DNA of 64,000 nucleotides from Cephaloticoccus sp. (GCA_030833445.1 JAURHD010000004.1:121586-185585); one strand, 5' to 3'; positions 9,630 to 19,713 are shown, counted from the stretch's first letter. Numbers and translations are program-made. The notes: generated by a model from the sequence alone, not told the origin.

Positions 9630-10235
9630 ATGAACCACGTCACCGAGAAACGCACTGTGGATATGGAGATCATCGGCGAATGGGTCGAACCGGGCACCCG
9701 GGTGCTCGACTTGGGCTGCGGTCGCGGGGCGCTGCTGACTTATTTAAAACAAACCAAGCAGGTCGATGGCATCGGCGTGGATCTCGATTTCAAGAAAGTC
9801 TCCATTTCGGTGCAGCGCGGCGTCACCGCCTATCAGGGCGACATGCATGCCTTCATGCGCGAGTTTCCCGACGGTCATTTTGACCGCGTGATCTGTTCGC
9901 GCACGGTGCAGGAACTCGATGATCCCACCGAAGTGATTCTCGAGGCACTGCGCGTCGGACAGGCCGTGACCGTGGGCTTTCTCAATCACGGATTCTGGAA
10001 AAACCGGATCGACGCCCTCGTGCGCGGACGCAAGACACGCAATGCCGTCTACACCACCGAATGGTTCGAAAGCCGGCCGGCCAATCCGCTGACCATCGCG
10101 GACTTTGAGCATTTCTGCGCCGCCAAGGGTATCCGCATCAGCGGTCGGGTGCACCTGCTCGGCGATTGGAAAACCCGCTGTCTGCTGCGGCCCAATCTGT
10201 TTGCCGGTTACGCGCTCTACGAACTGACGAAGTAA
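9630..10235 (+). CDS. metW: Methionine biosynthesis protein MetW
   Basis: A 201-residue class I methyltransferase-fold protein with the SAM-binding motif VLDLGCGRGALL at about residues 27-38 and the MetW-typical ICSRTVQELDDP and FLNHGFWKNR. MetW partners MetX and is needed for full homoserine acyltransferase activity in several bacteria. It begins 2 bp after metX, so the pair is surely co-transcribed. It ends 7 bp before the convergent ArsR gene. Confidence 0.93.
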   Translation: MNHVTEKRTVDMEIIGEWVEPGTRVLDLGCGRGALLTYLKQTKQVDGIGVDLDFKKVSISVQRGVTAYQGDMHAFMREFPDGHFDRVICSRTVQELDDPTEVILEALRVGQAVTVGFLNHGFWKNRIDALVRGRKTRNAVYTTEWFESRPANPLTIADFEHFCAAKGIRISGRVHLLGDWKTRCLLRPNLFAGYALYELTK

Positions 10236-10241
10236 AGGCTG

Positions 10242-10580
10242 TCAGCCGACGAAATGGCCAACCTGTCGGTTCAGCTGTTTGGCGATCGCCCCGCATACCA
10301 CTTCGCACAATTGGGGAATCGTCGGATCGCAGATTTTATAGAAGACCTGCAAGCCCACTTTGCGTCGGGCCAGAATATGCGCCGCGGTTAGAGTCTGCAG
10401 GTGCCGGGAGACGTTCGCCTGCGTGCCGCCGGTGAGAGCGACCAACTGGCCGACGTTGAGTTCGCCATCAAAGAGCGACTGGATCAGGCGCAGACGCATT
10501 GGTTCGGCCAGCACGGCAAAACGGCTGGCCACCAACTGCAGGGCCTCCGGAGTCAATGGGATGTGTGATTTCTTCGCCAC
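10242..10580 (-). CDS. ArsR-family regulator, probable controller of the divergent RND operon
   Basis: A winged-helix ArsR/SmtB protein (recognition helix in GGTQANVSRHLQTL, wing in RRKVGLQVFYKI). In the longest reading its cysteines are at 100, 108 and 112, in CDPTIPQLCEVVC, a C-terminal pattern like that of the sulfide/persulfide sensors BigR, SqrR and YgaV. The second sensing cysteine those proteins carry early in the HTH is absent (LFDGELNVGQL). The start is uncertain: GTG at 10580 leaves the palindrome at 10616-10633 fully intergenic, while an ATG at 10628 would lie inside it. It is divergent from DUF2892-RND-rhodanese genes, which is the usual place for an autoregulated repressor. Confidence 0.85.
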   Translation of the reverse strand: MAKKSHIPLTPEALQLVASRFAVLAEPMRLRLIQSLFDGELNVGQLVALTGGTQANVSRHLQTLTAAHILARRKVGLQVFYKICDPTIPQLCEVVCGAIAKQLNRQVGHFVG

Positions 10581-10601
10581 GTAAGGAGAAAAAAGTGGTG
10601 C

Positions 10602-10640
10602 TTGACTCAATTGCAAGTATATAAGCATATACTCATATAG
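10602..10640 (+). promoter_or_regulatory. ArsR-type operator over the RND-operon promoter
   Basis: AGTATAT (10616-10622), spacer AAGC, ATATACT (10627-10633) form a perfect 7+7 inverted repeat in the divergent region between the arsR gene and the DUF2892 gene. A TTGACT (-35-like) lies at 10602-10607 and AT-rich -10-like hexamers overlap the palindrome. An AT-rich interrupted palindrome overlapping the promoter is typical of ArsR-family operators. The repeat is seen; the binding is inferred. Confidence 0.65.
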
Positions 10641-10654
10641 TAATTAAAAATCCC

Positions 10655-10882
10655 ATGAAACTCGATTCCTTCATCCGCGTCTTCGCCGGCATCATGATCT
10701 TGGTCAGCGTTGGTCTGACCTACTTTGTCAATCCGGGGTGGCTGCTGTTCACCTGCTTCATTGGGTTGAATCTGATCCAATCCGCTTTCACCGGTTTCTG
10801 TCCGCCCTCCATCATTCTCCGCAAACTGGGCTGGGTCGGGTCGGACGATGTTGTGCGGATTGGCGGCCTGAAAAAATCCTAA
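10655..10882 (+). CDS. DUF2892 (YgaP-type) inner membrane protein
   Basis: 75 residues with two membrane segments (FAGIMILVSVGLTYF and WLLFTCFIGLNLIQSAF) and the family-typical GFCPPSIILRKLGW. In E. coli the same domain is fused to a rhodanese in YgaP, under the ArsR regulator YgaV. Here it is a separate first gene of an operon whose last gene encodes a rhodanese. It is directly downstream of the palindromic operator, and 20 bp precede the RND adaptor gene. Confidence 0.85.
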   Translation: MKLDSFIRVFAGIMILVSVGLTYFVNPGWLLFTCFIGLNLIQSAFTGFCPPSIILRKLGWVGSDDVVRIGGLKKS

Positions 10883-10902
10883 AGGAGTCCCCTTACCACC
10901 GC

Positions 10903-11913
10903 ATGAAGGCACCTGCATTATTCAGCCTGCTGGGCATATCCGTGCTAACGGGCTGCGGCCCAACGCCTGCGCCACTGGACGGAGAAAACTCATCCGCGAT
11001 CGAAGTTCGCACCGCGATGGTGCGGTCCGAACTACAGCCGCAGTTTCAAAGCGTATCCGGACTGATTCGTCCGCAGGCCAGTGCCACCGTGGCCGCCAAG
11101 GTCATGGGCACGATAACCCAAGCCAAACTGGCGGTTGGGCAGCCGGTATCATCCGGAGAGATTTTAGTGGTCGTGGCGGCACCGGAATACAATGCCCGGC
11201 TGGAGCAGGCTCAGGCGGCCCTTGCGCAAGCCGAACGCGATTATGCCCGGGAGCACGAATTGGAAGCCAAAGGTGCCACCGCCGCGGAAACGGTGCGGGC
11301 CACCGCTGACCGTCTCCGCCTCGCCCGTGCCAGTTTGCAAGAAGCCGAGGCCATGCAAAATTATCTGCAAGTAACCGCCCCATTTGCCGGCGTCATCACC
11401 GGCGACTATGTTAATCCCGGCGATCTGGCGACGCCCGGCATGCCCCTCTTTGCCTTGGAAGGCACCTCTCAGCTACGGGCTGAAGTCATGGTCCCCGAAT
11501 CGTTGTCCGAGCCCGCCCGCGGCACCGACCTCACCATCATGCTCGACGACACGCCCGTCACCGGCCGTTTGGTCGAGCTATCCCCCGCGGCCGATAACAA
11601 CTCGCGCACCCGCACCGCCAAAATCGCGCTGCCCGACGGCACTGCTGCTCGTTCCGGTCAATTTGTCCGCGCCCTCTGGCCCAATGGGACCAGTAACACG
11701 GTCACCATCCCGCTCAGTGCCCGTTCAACTTTTGGTCAAATGGACCGCGCCTATGTGGTCAGTGAAAAACATGTCCATCTCCGGCTGATCAAGGTCGGAA
11801 CCGCGCAGGATGACCAAATGGTCATACTCGCAGGTCTCGATGCCGGTGAATCGGTCGTCATCGATCCGCCCGACATCCTGCGCGATGGCCAGGCTGTAAT
11901 CCTCAAGCCATGA
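10903..11913 (+). CDS. RND efflux periplasmic adaptor (HlyD/MFP family) lipoprotein
   Basis: 336 residues with a lipoprotein signal ([18 protein letters not shown], lipobox LTGC). Then follow the barrel-sandwich half ([20 protein letters not shown]), a helical hairpin rich in Ala/Glu (about residues 95-145), the second lipoyl half ([18 protein letters not shown]), and beta-barrel and membrane-proximal domains. It bridges the inner-membrane pump to an outer-membrane channel; no TolC-like gene is present here. The start was chosen at ATG 10903 because it gives the signal peptide and has AAAGGAG upstream. Its end overlaps the permease start as ATGA. Confidence 0.9.
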   Translation: MKAPALFSLLGISVLTGCGPTPAPLDGENSSAIEVRTAMVRSELQPQFQSVSGLIRPQASATVAAKVMGTITQAKLAVGQPVSSGEILVVVAAPEYNARLEQAQAALAQAERDYAREHELEAKGATAAETVRATADRLRLARASLQEAEAMQNYLQVTAPFAGVITGDYVNPGDLATPGMPLFALEGTSQLRAEVMVPESLSEPARGTDLTIMLDDTPVTGRLVELSPAADNNSRTRTAKIALPDGTAARSGQFVRALWPNGTSNTVTIPLSARSTFGQMDRAYVVSEKHVHLRLIKVGTAQDDQMVILAGLDAGESVVIDPPDILRDGQAVILKP

Positions 11914-14900
11914 GTGATATCGGCCCAGGCAAACCGGAGCCCTTGGGACTCGCGGGTAAGCTCACTGCTTTCTTCATCAATTCCAAGCTGACGCCGATTT
12001 TGATCATCGCGTCGATTCTGCTCGGGCTGTTTGCGATTCGCATGCTCCCGCGGGAGGAAGAACCGCAGATTAAGGTGCCGATGGTGGATGTGTTCGCCGC
12101 CATGCCAGGGGCCTCACCGGAGGAGGTGGAAAACCGGCTGACGCGTCCGATGGAAAAACTGCTCTGGGAAATTCCCGGCGTGGAATACCTGTATTCCACT
12201 TCCAGTCCCGGACAGGCGATGGTCATTGTGCGCTTTCTGGTGGGCACCGATATCGAAGCAGCTCTCGTGCGCCTGAATCAGAAATTGCAGACCAATGCGG
12301 ACCGGATTCCTCTTGGGGCCAGTGCGCCGATGGTCAAACCGCGCACCATCGATGACGTGCCGATTCTCGCGCTCACGTTGCATAGCACCACCTTGGATCA
12401 CCTTGGTCTCCGACGCTTGGCCGCGCAGGTGGATGATGCCATCAAGTCGATCCCCCAAGTCGCTGAAACCACTTTGATCGGCGGCGTGCGCCGCGCACTC
12501 CGCGTCCAAATCGACCCCGCCGTCCTCGACTCCCGCGGGTTGACGGCCATGCAGTTGATTCCCGCGTTGCAACAAGCCAACCGCCAGTTGCAGCACGGCT
12601 CCCGGCCGTTTGCCAACAACGAGATTCTGTTGGAAACCGGCCAATTTATTCGGGATGCAGCAGATGCCGGCGCCGTCGTGGTGGGCGTGCACGCCGGGCG
12701 ACCGGTCTACCTGCGCGATGTGGCGGTGATAATCGACACGGGGCAAGAACCCGCGGACTACGTGCTTCAGGTTGGTCCTACTGGTGACCTCGAACCGGCC
12801 GTGACGCACAGTGTCGCCAAGCGTCCCGGAGCCAATGCCATCGATGTGGTCGACCAAGTTTTGGCCAAGGTTGAGGAATTGCGCGGCACGTTACTGCCCG
12901 AAGATGTGAAAGTAACCGTCACGCGGGACTACGGCCATACGGCGGCGGAAAAAAGCAACGAATTGCTCCTGCACATGGGCATCGCGGTGCTGGGCGTTTC
13001 GATTCTGATCCTGCTTTTTCTCGGATGGCGGGAATCGCTCGTCGTCCTGCTCGCGATCCCCACCACCCTCGCACTGACCCTAATCGTTTTTTATCTCTAC
13101 GGTTACACGCTCAACCGCATCACCCTCTTCGCACTCATCTTCTGTATCGGTATCCTCGTTGATGATGCGATCGTGGTGGTCGAAAACATTGTGCGACACG
13201 TCCGCCTGCCGGATGCGAAAAATAAATCACTGCGCACCGTGGCGCTCGAAGCGGTGGAAGAAGTGGGCAATCCGACCATCCTCGCCACGTGGGCGGTGAT
13301 CGCCGCGATTCTACCGATGGCCTTTGTCGGTGGACTGATGGGTCCCTACATGCGACCGATCCCCATCGGTTCAACGGCCGCCATGCTTTTCTCGCTGTTC
13401 ATCGCGTTTACCATCACCCCTTGGGCGGCCATTCGCGTCCTGCGGCGCCATGTCGGAGGCGATCCCACCAAAGCCCCGGCCAGTGAAGTGGCTCCACTGG
13501 CGGATCACGATCACGCACCGAACGATTGGTTTACGCGCCTCTACTTCCGCGTGATGGGTCCCCTGCTCGACCGCGTGCGGTGGCGATGGGCATTCATCGG
13601 CGGCATCATGGGCCTCCTGCTGCTTTCGATCGGCTTTGTGCTGAGCGGCGCCGTTGTAATCAAGATGCTGCCCTTCGACAACAAGTCGGAGTTTCAAGTC
13701 ATCCTCAACACGCCCGAGGGCACGACCTTGGAGCAGACCACCCGCATCGCCCAGGAGATGGCAATGGTGATTCGCACCGAGCCAGCCGTGCGCGACAGTC
13801 AGATCTACGCCGGCACATCCTCACCATTTAATTTCAACGGCCTGGTGCGCCACTATTTCATGCGGCGCGGCCCCAACGTCGCAGACCTGCAGGTTAACCT
13901 CGTCGCGAAGGATACCCGCTCCGATCAAAGCCACACCATCGCAAAACGCATCCGTAAAATGGTAACGCCCATTGCGGAAAAATACGGCGCTGTCGTCGCG
14001 GTGGCCGAAGTGCCGCCGGGTCCACCGGTGCTGCAATCACTCGTCGCGGAAATATACGGACCTGATGCCGGTCAACGCACCGCCCTTGCGCAAAAGGTGA
14101 AGACTATTTTCGCCGAGACTCCCGGCGTGGTGGATCTGGATTGGTATGTCGAGGTCGCCCAACCCAAGCTGCGCTTCATCGTCGACCGGGAAAAGGCCGC
14201 GTTGCACGGGGTCAGTGTGGCCAACGTCACTCAAACCCTGCAGCTCGCCACTCAAGGACTACCGGTCGATCTCTTGCACGGCCCGGCCGAACGCGAGGAT
14301 GTGCCTTTCATTTTTGAGCTGCACGCCACGAAGCGTTCCCAACCAGCCGCCTTCCTTGCGTTGCGTGTGCGGGCCGATCTGGATCCCACGGCACCGCTCG
14401 TGCCGCTCTCGGAATTGGTGCGAATCGAAACCACCACCGGCGAAACCAATCTCTACCGCAAGAACCTCAAGCCCGTCACCTACGTGACCGCCGATGTTGC
14501 CGGGGTGGTCGAAAGCCCGGCCTACGCACTCTACAAAATCAACCGCGAGATCGGCCACATTGATGCGCGCGCATACGGTGGCCGCGACGCGGAGCTGCCC
14601 GTCTATCATCTCAATCTGCCGTTTGACGATCTCACCCCGGCTCTCAAGTGGGATGGCGAATGGCACATCACGCTCGAGGTTTTTCGCGACCTCGGTCTGG
14701 CCTTCGCCGCCGTGCTCGTGCTAATTGCGATGTTAATGGTCGGCTGGTTTCGTAGCTACGTAACCCCGCTGGTGGTAATGGCCGCGATTCCATTTTCTCT
14801 GATCGGCATCCTGCCGGCCCACTGGGCGATGGGCGCATTTTTCACGGCTACCTCGATGATCGGTTTCATGGCCGGTGCGGGGATCGTGGTTCGCAATTCC

Positions 14901-15176
14901 ATCATCCTCGTTGATTTCATCGAACTCCGCCGGGCGCATGGCCTGCCGTTGCGCGAAGCCGTGATCGAGGCCGGAGCGGTGCGCTTCCGTCCCATGCTGC
15001 TCACCGCCCTCGCCGTGGTGGTAGGAGCAAGCGTCATTCTGTCGGATCCGATTTTTCAAGGCCTCGCCATCAGTCTGATGTTTGGTGAAATCGCTTCGCT
15101 GCTCATCAGCCGCATGGCCGTGCCGGTATTGTATTACATGGCCAACCGGCGCAGCGCTACCGCCGCCGGCCAGTGA
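11910..15176 (+). CDS. RND-family efflux permease
   Basis: 1088 residues with the AcrB-like layout: one N-terminal membrane helix ([17 protein letters not shown]), a large porter/docking domain, a six-helix block, a second periplasmic domain and a final helix block. The proton-relay Asp pair is present in the fourth helix ([17 protein letters not shown]). [21 protein letters not shown] matches the pore domain start of heavy-metal/multidrug RND pumps. It overlaps the adaptor gene by 4 bp and is followed 36 bp later by the rhodanese gene. The context suggests a sulfur-linked substrate rather than a general drug pump; that is inference. Confidence 0.93.
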   Translation: MSDIGPGKPEPLGLAGKLTAFFINSKLTPILIIASILLGLFAIRMLPREEEPQIKVPMVDVFAAMPGASPEEVENRLTRPMEKLLWEIPGVEYLYSTSSPGQAMVIVRFLVGTDIEAALVRLNQKLQTNADRIPLGASAPMVKPRTIDDVPILALTLHSTTLDHLGLRRLAAQVDDAIKSIPQVAETTLIGGVRRALRVQIDPAVLDSRGLTAMQLIPALQQANRQLQHGSRPFANNEILLETGQFIRDAADAGAVVVGVHAGRPVYLRDVAVIIDTGQEPADYVLQVGPTGDLEPAVTHSVAKRPGANAIDVVDQVLAKVEELRGTLLPEDVKVTVTRDYGHTAAEKSNELLLHMGIAVLGVSILILLFLGWRESLVVLLAIPTTLALTLIVFYLYGYTLNRITLFALIFCIGILVDDAIVVVENIVRHVRLPDAKNKSLRTVALEAVEEVGNPTILATWAVIAAILPMAFVGGLMGPYMRPIPIGSTAAMLFSLFIAFTITPWAAIRVLRRHVGGDPTKAPASEVAPLADHDHAPNDWFTRLYFRVMGPLLDRVRWRWAFIGGIMGLLLLSIGFVLSGAVVIKMLPFDNKSEFQVILNTPEGTTLEQTTRIAQEMAMVIRTEPAVRDSQIYAGTSSPFNFNGLVRHYFMRRGPNVADLQVNLVAKDTRSDQSHTIAKRIRKMVTPIAEKYGAVVAVAEVPPGPPVLQSLVAEIYGPDAGQRTALAQKVKTIFAETPGVVDLDWYVEVAQPKLRFIVDREKAALHGVSVANVTQTLQLATQGLPVDLLHGPAEREDVPFIFELHATKRSQPAAFLALRVRADLDPTAPLVPLSELVRIETTTGETNLYRKNLKPVTYVTADVAGVVESPAYALYKINREIGHIDARAYGGRDAELPVYHLNLPFDDLTPALKWDGEWHITLEVFRDLGLAFAAVLVLIAMLMVGWFRSYVTPLVVMAAIPFSLIGILPAHWAMGAFFTATSMIGFMAGAGIVVRNSIILVDFIELRRAHGLPLREAVIEAGAVRFRPMLLTALAVVVGASVILSDPIFQGLAISLMFGEIASLLISRMAVPVLYYMANRRSATAAGQ

Positions 15177-15212
15177 TTTGACCGCAACGCATTTAGACCT
15201 AACTTCATCCTC

Positions 15213-15608
15213 ATGAAATTACTCCTCATTCTGGTGGCCGTGATCTTGGTGCTGGTCGTAACCAGCCGTGCCTTGGCGGGTGATATTCTGCCGGCTAGTG
15301 AAGCGGCGTCGCGCGTAGCCGCCGGCACCGCGGTATTGGTTGATGTGCGTGAACCGGGTGAATGGGCGGACGGTGAGGTAGCCGAACCGGCGAACCTGCT
15401 TTCCCTCAGTGACCTGCGAGGTGATCGCACCGGATGGAAATCCTTCCTCGCCGAAAACAAGGACAAGGAACTGATCCTCTATTGTCGTTCCGGCAATCGC
15501 TCGGGCATCGCCGCCCGCATCCTGACCAAGGAAGGCTTCACCGTCGCCAATGCCGGTGGATTCAGGGACTGGGTGGCCGCCGGTTTGCCGACCCGTCAGG
15601 TCAAATAA
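15213..15608 (+). CDS. Exported or membrane-anchored rhodanese-domain protein
   Basis: 131 residues. An N-terminal hydrophobic segment (LLLILVAVILVLVV) ends in SRALAG, so the protein is either secreted or anchored in the membrane facing the periplasm. A single rhodanese domain follows with LVDVREPGEW and the active loop YCRSGNRS carrying the catalytic Cys. Rhodaneses form a Cys persulfide and move sulfane sulfur. As the last gene of the ArsR/DUF2892/RND operon it ties this system to sulfur chemistry. Confidence 0.88.
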   Translation: MKLLLILVAVILVLVVTSRALAGDILPASEAASRVAAGTAVLVDVREPGEWADGEVAEPANLLSLSDLRGDRTGWKSFLAENKDKELILYCRSGNRSGIAARILTKEGFTVANAGGFRDWVAAGLPTRQVK

Positions 15609-15891
15609 AATAGCCCCCCCCATTTCGCCGGAGGCTCACAGGCGTCCGGTTACATCTCTTCGGAAGTTGGTATCCGGCACCGACCATCCTGCTTTCTTCT
15701 GCCAAAAATAATTAGGCAAACCGGCGGAGAGTGAATGGTCGGGCCTGCACAGGTATCAAAAATTTGAAACTCTTTCCAGAAACCAAGGACACTATAACCG
15801 TGGCTTGGGACAAAACCCCGACCGCTAGAACACCACTCACCCCAATGAGTAACCGTGCCGGTATTGATTAAACTCCCCACCCCAGCCCGTC

Positions 15892-17259
15892 ATGAAAATC
15901 ACCACGATCAATCCCGCCACCAATGAGCCCATCCGCGATTACACGCTGATGGAATCATCCGAGGTGCGCAAAATTCTCGCCGCCAGCAATCGGGCTTACA
16001 CGAAATGGCGGCGCACTTCGTTCGCCGAACGCGCCGAGCTGATGCGCGCGGGCGGCCGGGTGCTGCGCGAACGCGCGCCAGAATTCGCCCGCCTCATGAC
16101 CGCCGAGATGGGCAAACCGGTAAAGGCAGCCCGAGCCGAAGCCGAAAAATGTGCCACGGTGTGCGACTACTACGCCGACCACGCCGAAAGCATGCTCAGT
16201 CGCGAGTCCATCAGCACCGAAGCGAGCAACAGTTTCGCCTGCTTCGAACCCTTGGGGGTGATCTTGGCCGTTATGCCGTGGAATTTCCCTTTCTGGCAGG
16301 TTTTTCGCTTCGCCGCCCCTGCCCTGATGGCCGGCAACGTGGGCGTGCTCAAACACGCCTCCAATGTCCCGGGCTGCGCCCTCGCCATAGAGCAAGTTTT
16401 TCAACAAGCCGGCTTCCCCGCCGATGTCTTCCGCACCTTGTTGATCGACAACCGCGCGGCCAAGGCCGTGATCAAAAACAAATACGTGAAGGCCGTCACG
16501 CTGACCGGCAGCACCGCCGCCGGACAATCCGTCGCCGCCAACGCCGGCAAAGCTTTGAAAAAGAGCGTCCTCGAGCTGGGCGGGTGCGATCCGTATCTGG
16601 TTCTCGCGGACGCCGATATTGAAGCCGCCGCCGCTGCCTGCGCCACCAGCCGGCTGATCAACTCCGGCCAAAGCTGTATCGCCGCCAAGCGATTTATCGT
16701 TGTGGAATCCGTGCTCGAGGAATTCGAACGCCGGTTCGTAGCCCATATGAGTGCGGCTAAAATGGGAGATCCCATGAATGAAGAGAACTCCATTGGTCCG
16801 CAGGCGCGGCATGACCTGCGCGACGAACTACATGACCAAGTCCAGAAGAGCATCGCCAAGGGCGCCCGCTGTCTCCTCGGCGGCAAGATTCCTGTTGGAC
16901 CGGGTGCGTATTACCCGCCGACCGTCTTGACGGATGTGAAGAAAGGCATGGTTGCCTACCATGAAGAGCTCTTCGGTCCAGTCGCCTCCATCATCCCGGT
17001 CAAAAACGAACGGGCCGCCATCCAAGTGGCTAACGATTCCATCTTTGGCTTGGGTGCCGCCGTCTTTACTCGCGATGTCGCCCGCGGAGAACGCATCGCG
17101 GCCACGGAACTCGAGGCCGGTTGCTGCTTCGTGAACGACTTCGTAAAGTCCGATCCGCGCCTGCCCTTTGGTGGCATCAAGACCAGCGGCTACGGCCGCG
17201 AACTCTCGCACTACGGCATCAAGGAATTCGTCAACATCAAGACCGTGAGCGTGAAGTAA
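15892..17259 (+). CDS. Aldehyde dehydrogenase, succinate-semialdehyde dehydrogenase type
   Basis: 455 residues of the NAD(P)-dependent aldehyde dehydrogenase superfamily. Seen in order: the cofactor segment MPWNFPFW near residue 125, TGSTAAGQ near 205, the general base Glu in LELGGCDP near 227, and the catalytic Cys in NSGQSCIAAKR near 261. The length and the PWNFPFWQVFR/NVPGCA stretch match the Sad/GabD1 group that oxidises succinic semialdehyde to succinate. It stands alone between a 283-bp gap without recognisable features and the convergent prmB, so context does not confirm the substrate. Confidence 0.85.
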   Translation: MKITTINPATNEPIRDYTLMESSEVRKILAASNRAYTKWRRTSFAERAELMRAGGRVLRERAPEFARLMTAEMGKPVKAARAEAEKCATVCDYYADHAESMLSRESISTEASNSFACFEPLGVILAVMPWNFPFWQVFRFAAPALMAGNVGVLKHASNVPGCALAIEQVFQQAGFPADVFRTLLIDNRAAKAVIKNKYVKAVTLTGSTAAGQSVAANAGKALKKSVLELGGCDPYLVLADADIEAAAAACATSRLINSGQSCIAAKRFIVVESVLEEFERRFVAHMSAAKMGDPMNEENSIGPQARHDLRDELHDQVQKSIAKGARCLLGGKIPVGPGAYYPPTVLTDVKKGMVAYHEELFGPVASIIPVKNERAAIQVANDSIFGLGAAVFTRDVARGERIAATELEAGCCFVNDFVKSDPRLPFGGIKTSGYGRELSHYGIKEFVNIKTVSVK

Positions 17260-17268
17260 GCCGGGCGC

Positions 17269-18192
17269 TCAACCGCGCCAGTGCTTCAGGCTGGCGGCCG
17301 TGATCAGGCAGACACAGTTGCTGCCATCGGCTGTCATCAGCCATTGCGGTTTTAACTTCGCAAACTCGCGGTCCATCGCCGCGCCCAAACCGCCGACCTC
17401 GATCAGCACGATGCCGTGCGGTTTGAGCCGGTCGCGTGACTGACGGAGCAGTTTGCGGATGATGTCGAGGCCATCACCGCCGCCATCGAGCGCCAACCGT
17501 GGTTCGTTTTTGAATTCCTGGGGCAGCGCATCGCAATGCGCACTCGGCTCGTAGGGTGGATTACTGAGGATGAGATCGTATTTCACCGGCGGCACCGCGT
17601 CGAAGACATCACTCGCATGCAGGGTGACCCGCTTGGTCAACTTGTGCGTGAGGACGTTGATCTTGGCGACCTCGAGCGCATCGGGCGACAGATCGACTCC
17701 GTCTACCAGTGCCTTCGGGAAATGCTTCGCCAAGAGAATGGCCAGGCAACCAGAGCCCGTGCACACATCGACCACGTGGGTGATGGGTGTGTCTTTAGGC
17801 AGCAACACGTCCAAGTGTTCGGGAATGATCTCCAGGAAGTAGCTGCGGGGAATCAACACCCGCTCATCCACGTAGAAACGCAGATCGTTGAGCCAGGCCT
17901 CGTGCGTGATGTAGGCCGCGGGCGTATGCTCGACCACCCGGCGGCGAAAGACTTCCGTCAAAGCAGACCGCTGCGTGGTGGTGAGTTTTTGCGTGAGCAC
18001 CGACTCGTCGCTGTCCATCGGGATCTCGAGCGTATGTAGTATCAGGTAGAGCGCTTCGTCGTGAGCCGAGGTCGCAATCTGCCCGAGCGCGAGGTCCTGC
18101 TCCGCATAAAGCCATTCGGCAAATTTAAGCCAAGCTCCGGGCGTCGTCAGTCGTTGGGTCCCGGCCAGCGGATCTGTGGACGGCGCGCGCAT
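17269..18192 (-). CDS. prmB: Ribosomal protein L3 N5-glutamine methyltransferase (PrmB-like)
   Basis: 307 residues. The N-terminal helical domain is followed by the SAM site VVDVCTGSGCLAILLA near residue 140 and the catalytic NPPY motif in LSNPPYEPS near residue 210, which binds the glutamine side chain. LIPRSYFLEIIPEHL is the PrmB form of the motif; PrmC normally has VPRPETE. It is the last of four closely spaced leftward genes (fdhD, TPR, M50 protease, prmB). PrmC cannot be wholly ruled out, but the RSYFLEII sequence favours PrmB. Confidence 0.85.
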   Translation of the reverse strand: MRAPSTDPLAGTQRLTTPGAWLKFAEWLYAEQDLALGQIATSAHDEALYLILHTLEIPMDSDESVLTQKLTTTQRSALTEVFRRRVVEHTPAAYITHEAWLNDLRFYVDERVLIPRSYFLEIIPEHLDVLLPKDTPITHVVDVCTGSGCLAILLAKHFPKALVDGVDLSPDALEVAKINVLTHKLTKRVTLHASDVFDAVPPVKYDLILSNPPYEPSAHCDALPQEFKNEPRLALDGGGDGLDIIRKLLRQSRDRLKPHGIVLIEVGGLGAAMDREFAKLKPQWLMTADGSNCVCLITAASLKHWRG

Positions 18193-18194
18193 GC

Positions 18195-18848
18195 TCAGCC
18201 CGCGAGGGCCTGATAGATCATCATCATGGGCCAGCTGACCACGCCCATCACCGCACCGAGAATCATCCGAAAGGCCGGGATATTAATCGCCACGAGGATG
18301 ATCAGGAAACTCCAGCGGGAGATATTATAAAATGTCTCTTCGCGCATGCCGACCGCATGGCGCATGATCTGCCCGCCGTCCAACGGCGGCAACGGGATCA
18401 TGTTAAACACCGCCAACAACACATTGATACCGATCAATTGGACAAAGAGTTCGGTGGTGCGGGGTTCGAACTTGTAGATTAATCCGCCGACAACCGCACC
18501 CAAGAACGCCAGGGCAATATTCGACGCCGGTCCCGCCAGCGTGGTGAGAATCTCGTCACGTTTGCGATGGGCGAAATTCGACGGGTTGATACGCACTGGT
18601 TTGCCCCAGCCAAAGATGATGCCACCCGAAAGGACAAAAATACCGATCAAGGGAAAGATCACCGAGCCCAGCAGGTCCATGTGCGCGACCGGGTTCAGCG
18701 TCACCCGCCCTTCGCTATCCGGTGTAGGGTCGCCCAGTTTATGCGCCGTAATGGCATGGGCCCATTCGTGGATGCACAGGCTCGCGATGAGCACGATGTA
18801 AAGTATCAGTCCCCTGCGCAGGGTCTCGGGATCCAAGCCAAAATCCAT
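18195..18848 (-). CDS. Site-2 protease family (M50) membrane metalloprotease
   Basis: 217 residues with about six membrane segments. The zinc site HEWAH (HExxH) is at about residues 28-32, the family's AHMDLLGS motif follows, and the third zinc ligand is in PPLDGG near residue 155. This is the short site-2-protease subgroup without PDZ domain found widely in bacteria; its substrates are unknown. It lies 2 bp upstream of prmB and 5 bp downstream of the TPR gene. Confidence 0.9.
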   Translation of the reverse strand: MDFGLDPETLRRGLILYIVLIASLCIHEWAHAITAHKLGDPTPDSEGRVTLNPVAHMDLLGSVIFPLIGIFVLSGGIIFGWGKPVRINPSNFAHRKRDEILTTLAGPASNIALAFLGAVVGGLIYKFEPRTTELFVQLIGINVLLAVFNMIPLPPLDGGQIMRHAVGMREETFYNISRWSFLIILVAINIPAFRMILGAVMGVVSWPMMMIYQALAG

Positions 18849-18853
18849 ATCGA

Positions 18854-19693
18854 TTACTTTGCGTCGGGTGCCGGCAGTTGCGCAACCAGCTTTTGCTTCT
18901 GGGCCTCAAGGGAGGGTTCGGTGACACTGGCCACGAGAGCCCGGGCATGATCATATTTTTCCATCTTCACGCAGATATTCGCCGCGTGCAGTCGCATGGT
19001 CTGTCGCTCGACCGGTGAGGTCGCCTTCTCTTCCAAGGCGGCCCATGTCGCCAAGGCCCCTTCCCAATCCGGCGTGGCCAGATCGTAAAATGACTCGGCA
19101 TAGCGATAAGCAAACTCGATGCGGTCGGGTGCGAGTTCCGCGGCTTTGCGAAAGCCCTCGTGCATCGCCTTATCCAAGGTCTCGCGGGTCCATTCGCCGG
19201 ATTTGAGAAAATCGTCACGCGACTCATATAGCAGCGTGCCCAATTGGTAGTGATAAAGGGGTTCCTCCGGAGCCAGTTTGATGGCCGCCAAATAATAACC
19301 GACCGCCTCCAGCGGATGCCCGTGTTCGGCGAGGTAATTGCCGAGCTGGTTTTTCACGAGGGGGATGTCGGCGTCGTATTGGTTGGCCTTGAGCAGCATC
19401 ACGGCGCTCTCGCGATCCATGCCGATTTTTCCGAGCAGGTAGCCATAGGCCGCATAGCCCGCGGCAAATTCCGGATTCTCGCGCAACAGAGATTCATAGC
19501 CCAGGCAAAGCTGCTGCACTCGGGGCTGGTATTGATCGGGGTCGAAATTATCGCCGGCCTTGGTCATCGCGCCCAACAGGGTGCGCTGTTCTTCCACCAA
19601 CTGGCGCAAACCGCGCTCGGCCATCGTTTCATCTTGTGGCTGTCCCCAGAGCGGGGCGGTCAGGACCAGAAATATACAGAACCAGGATTTCAT
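18854..19693 (-). CDS. Exported TPR-repeat protein
   Basis: About 279 residues with a signal peptide (MKSWFCIFLVLTAPLWGQ). The rest is helical and shows tetratricopeptide-like periodicity, for example AAYGYLLGKIGMDRESAVML, NQLGNYLAEHGHPLEAVGYY and YHYQLGTLLYESRDDF. TPR proteins scaffold protein contacts, here in the periplasm or outer-membrane side. ATG 19693 is preferred to the TTG at 19717, which would overlap fdhD. It sits between fdhD and the M50 protease gene; no specific role can be given. Confidence 0.8.
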   Translation of the reverse strand: MKSWFCIFLVLTAPLWGQPQDETMAERGLRQLVEEQRTLLGAMTKAGDNFDPDQYQPRVQQLCLGYESLLRENPEFAAGYAAYGYLLGKIGMDRESAVMLLKANQYDADIPLVKNQLGNYLAEHGHPLEAVGYYLAAIKLAPEEPLYHYQLGTLLYESRDDFLKSGEWTRETLDKAMHEGFRKAAELAPDRIEFAYRYAESFYDLATPDWEGALATWAALEEKATSPVERQTMRLHAANICVKMEKYDHARALVASVTEPSLEAQKQKLVAQLPAPDAK

Positions 19694-19713
19694 GCAGGTT
19701 GGGTGCGACAGCT

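Noticed and set aside
15609..15891. A small RNA or regulatory element between the rhodanese and aldehyde dehydrogenase genes
   Set aside because: No ORF, hairpin with T-run or promoter pair convincing enough to annotate was found in these 283 bp.
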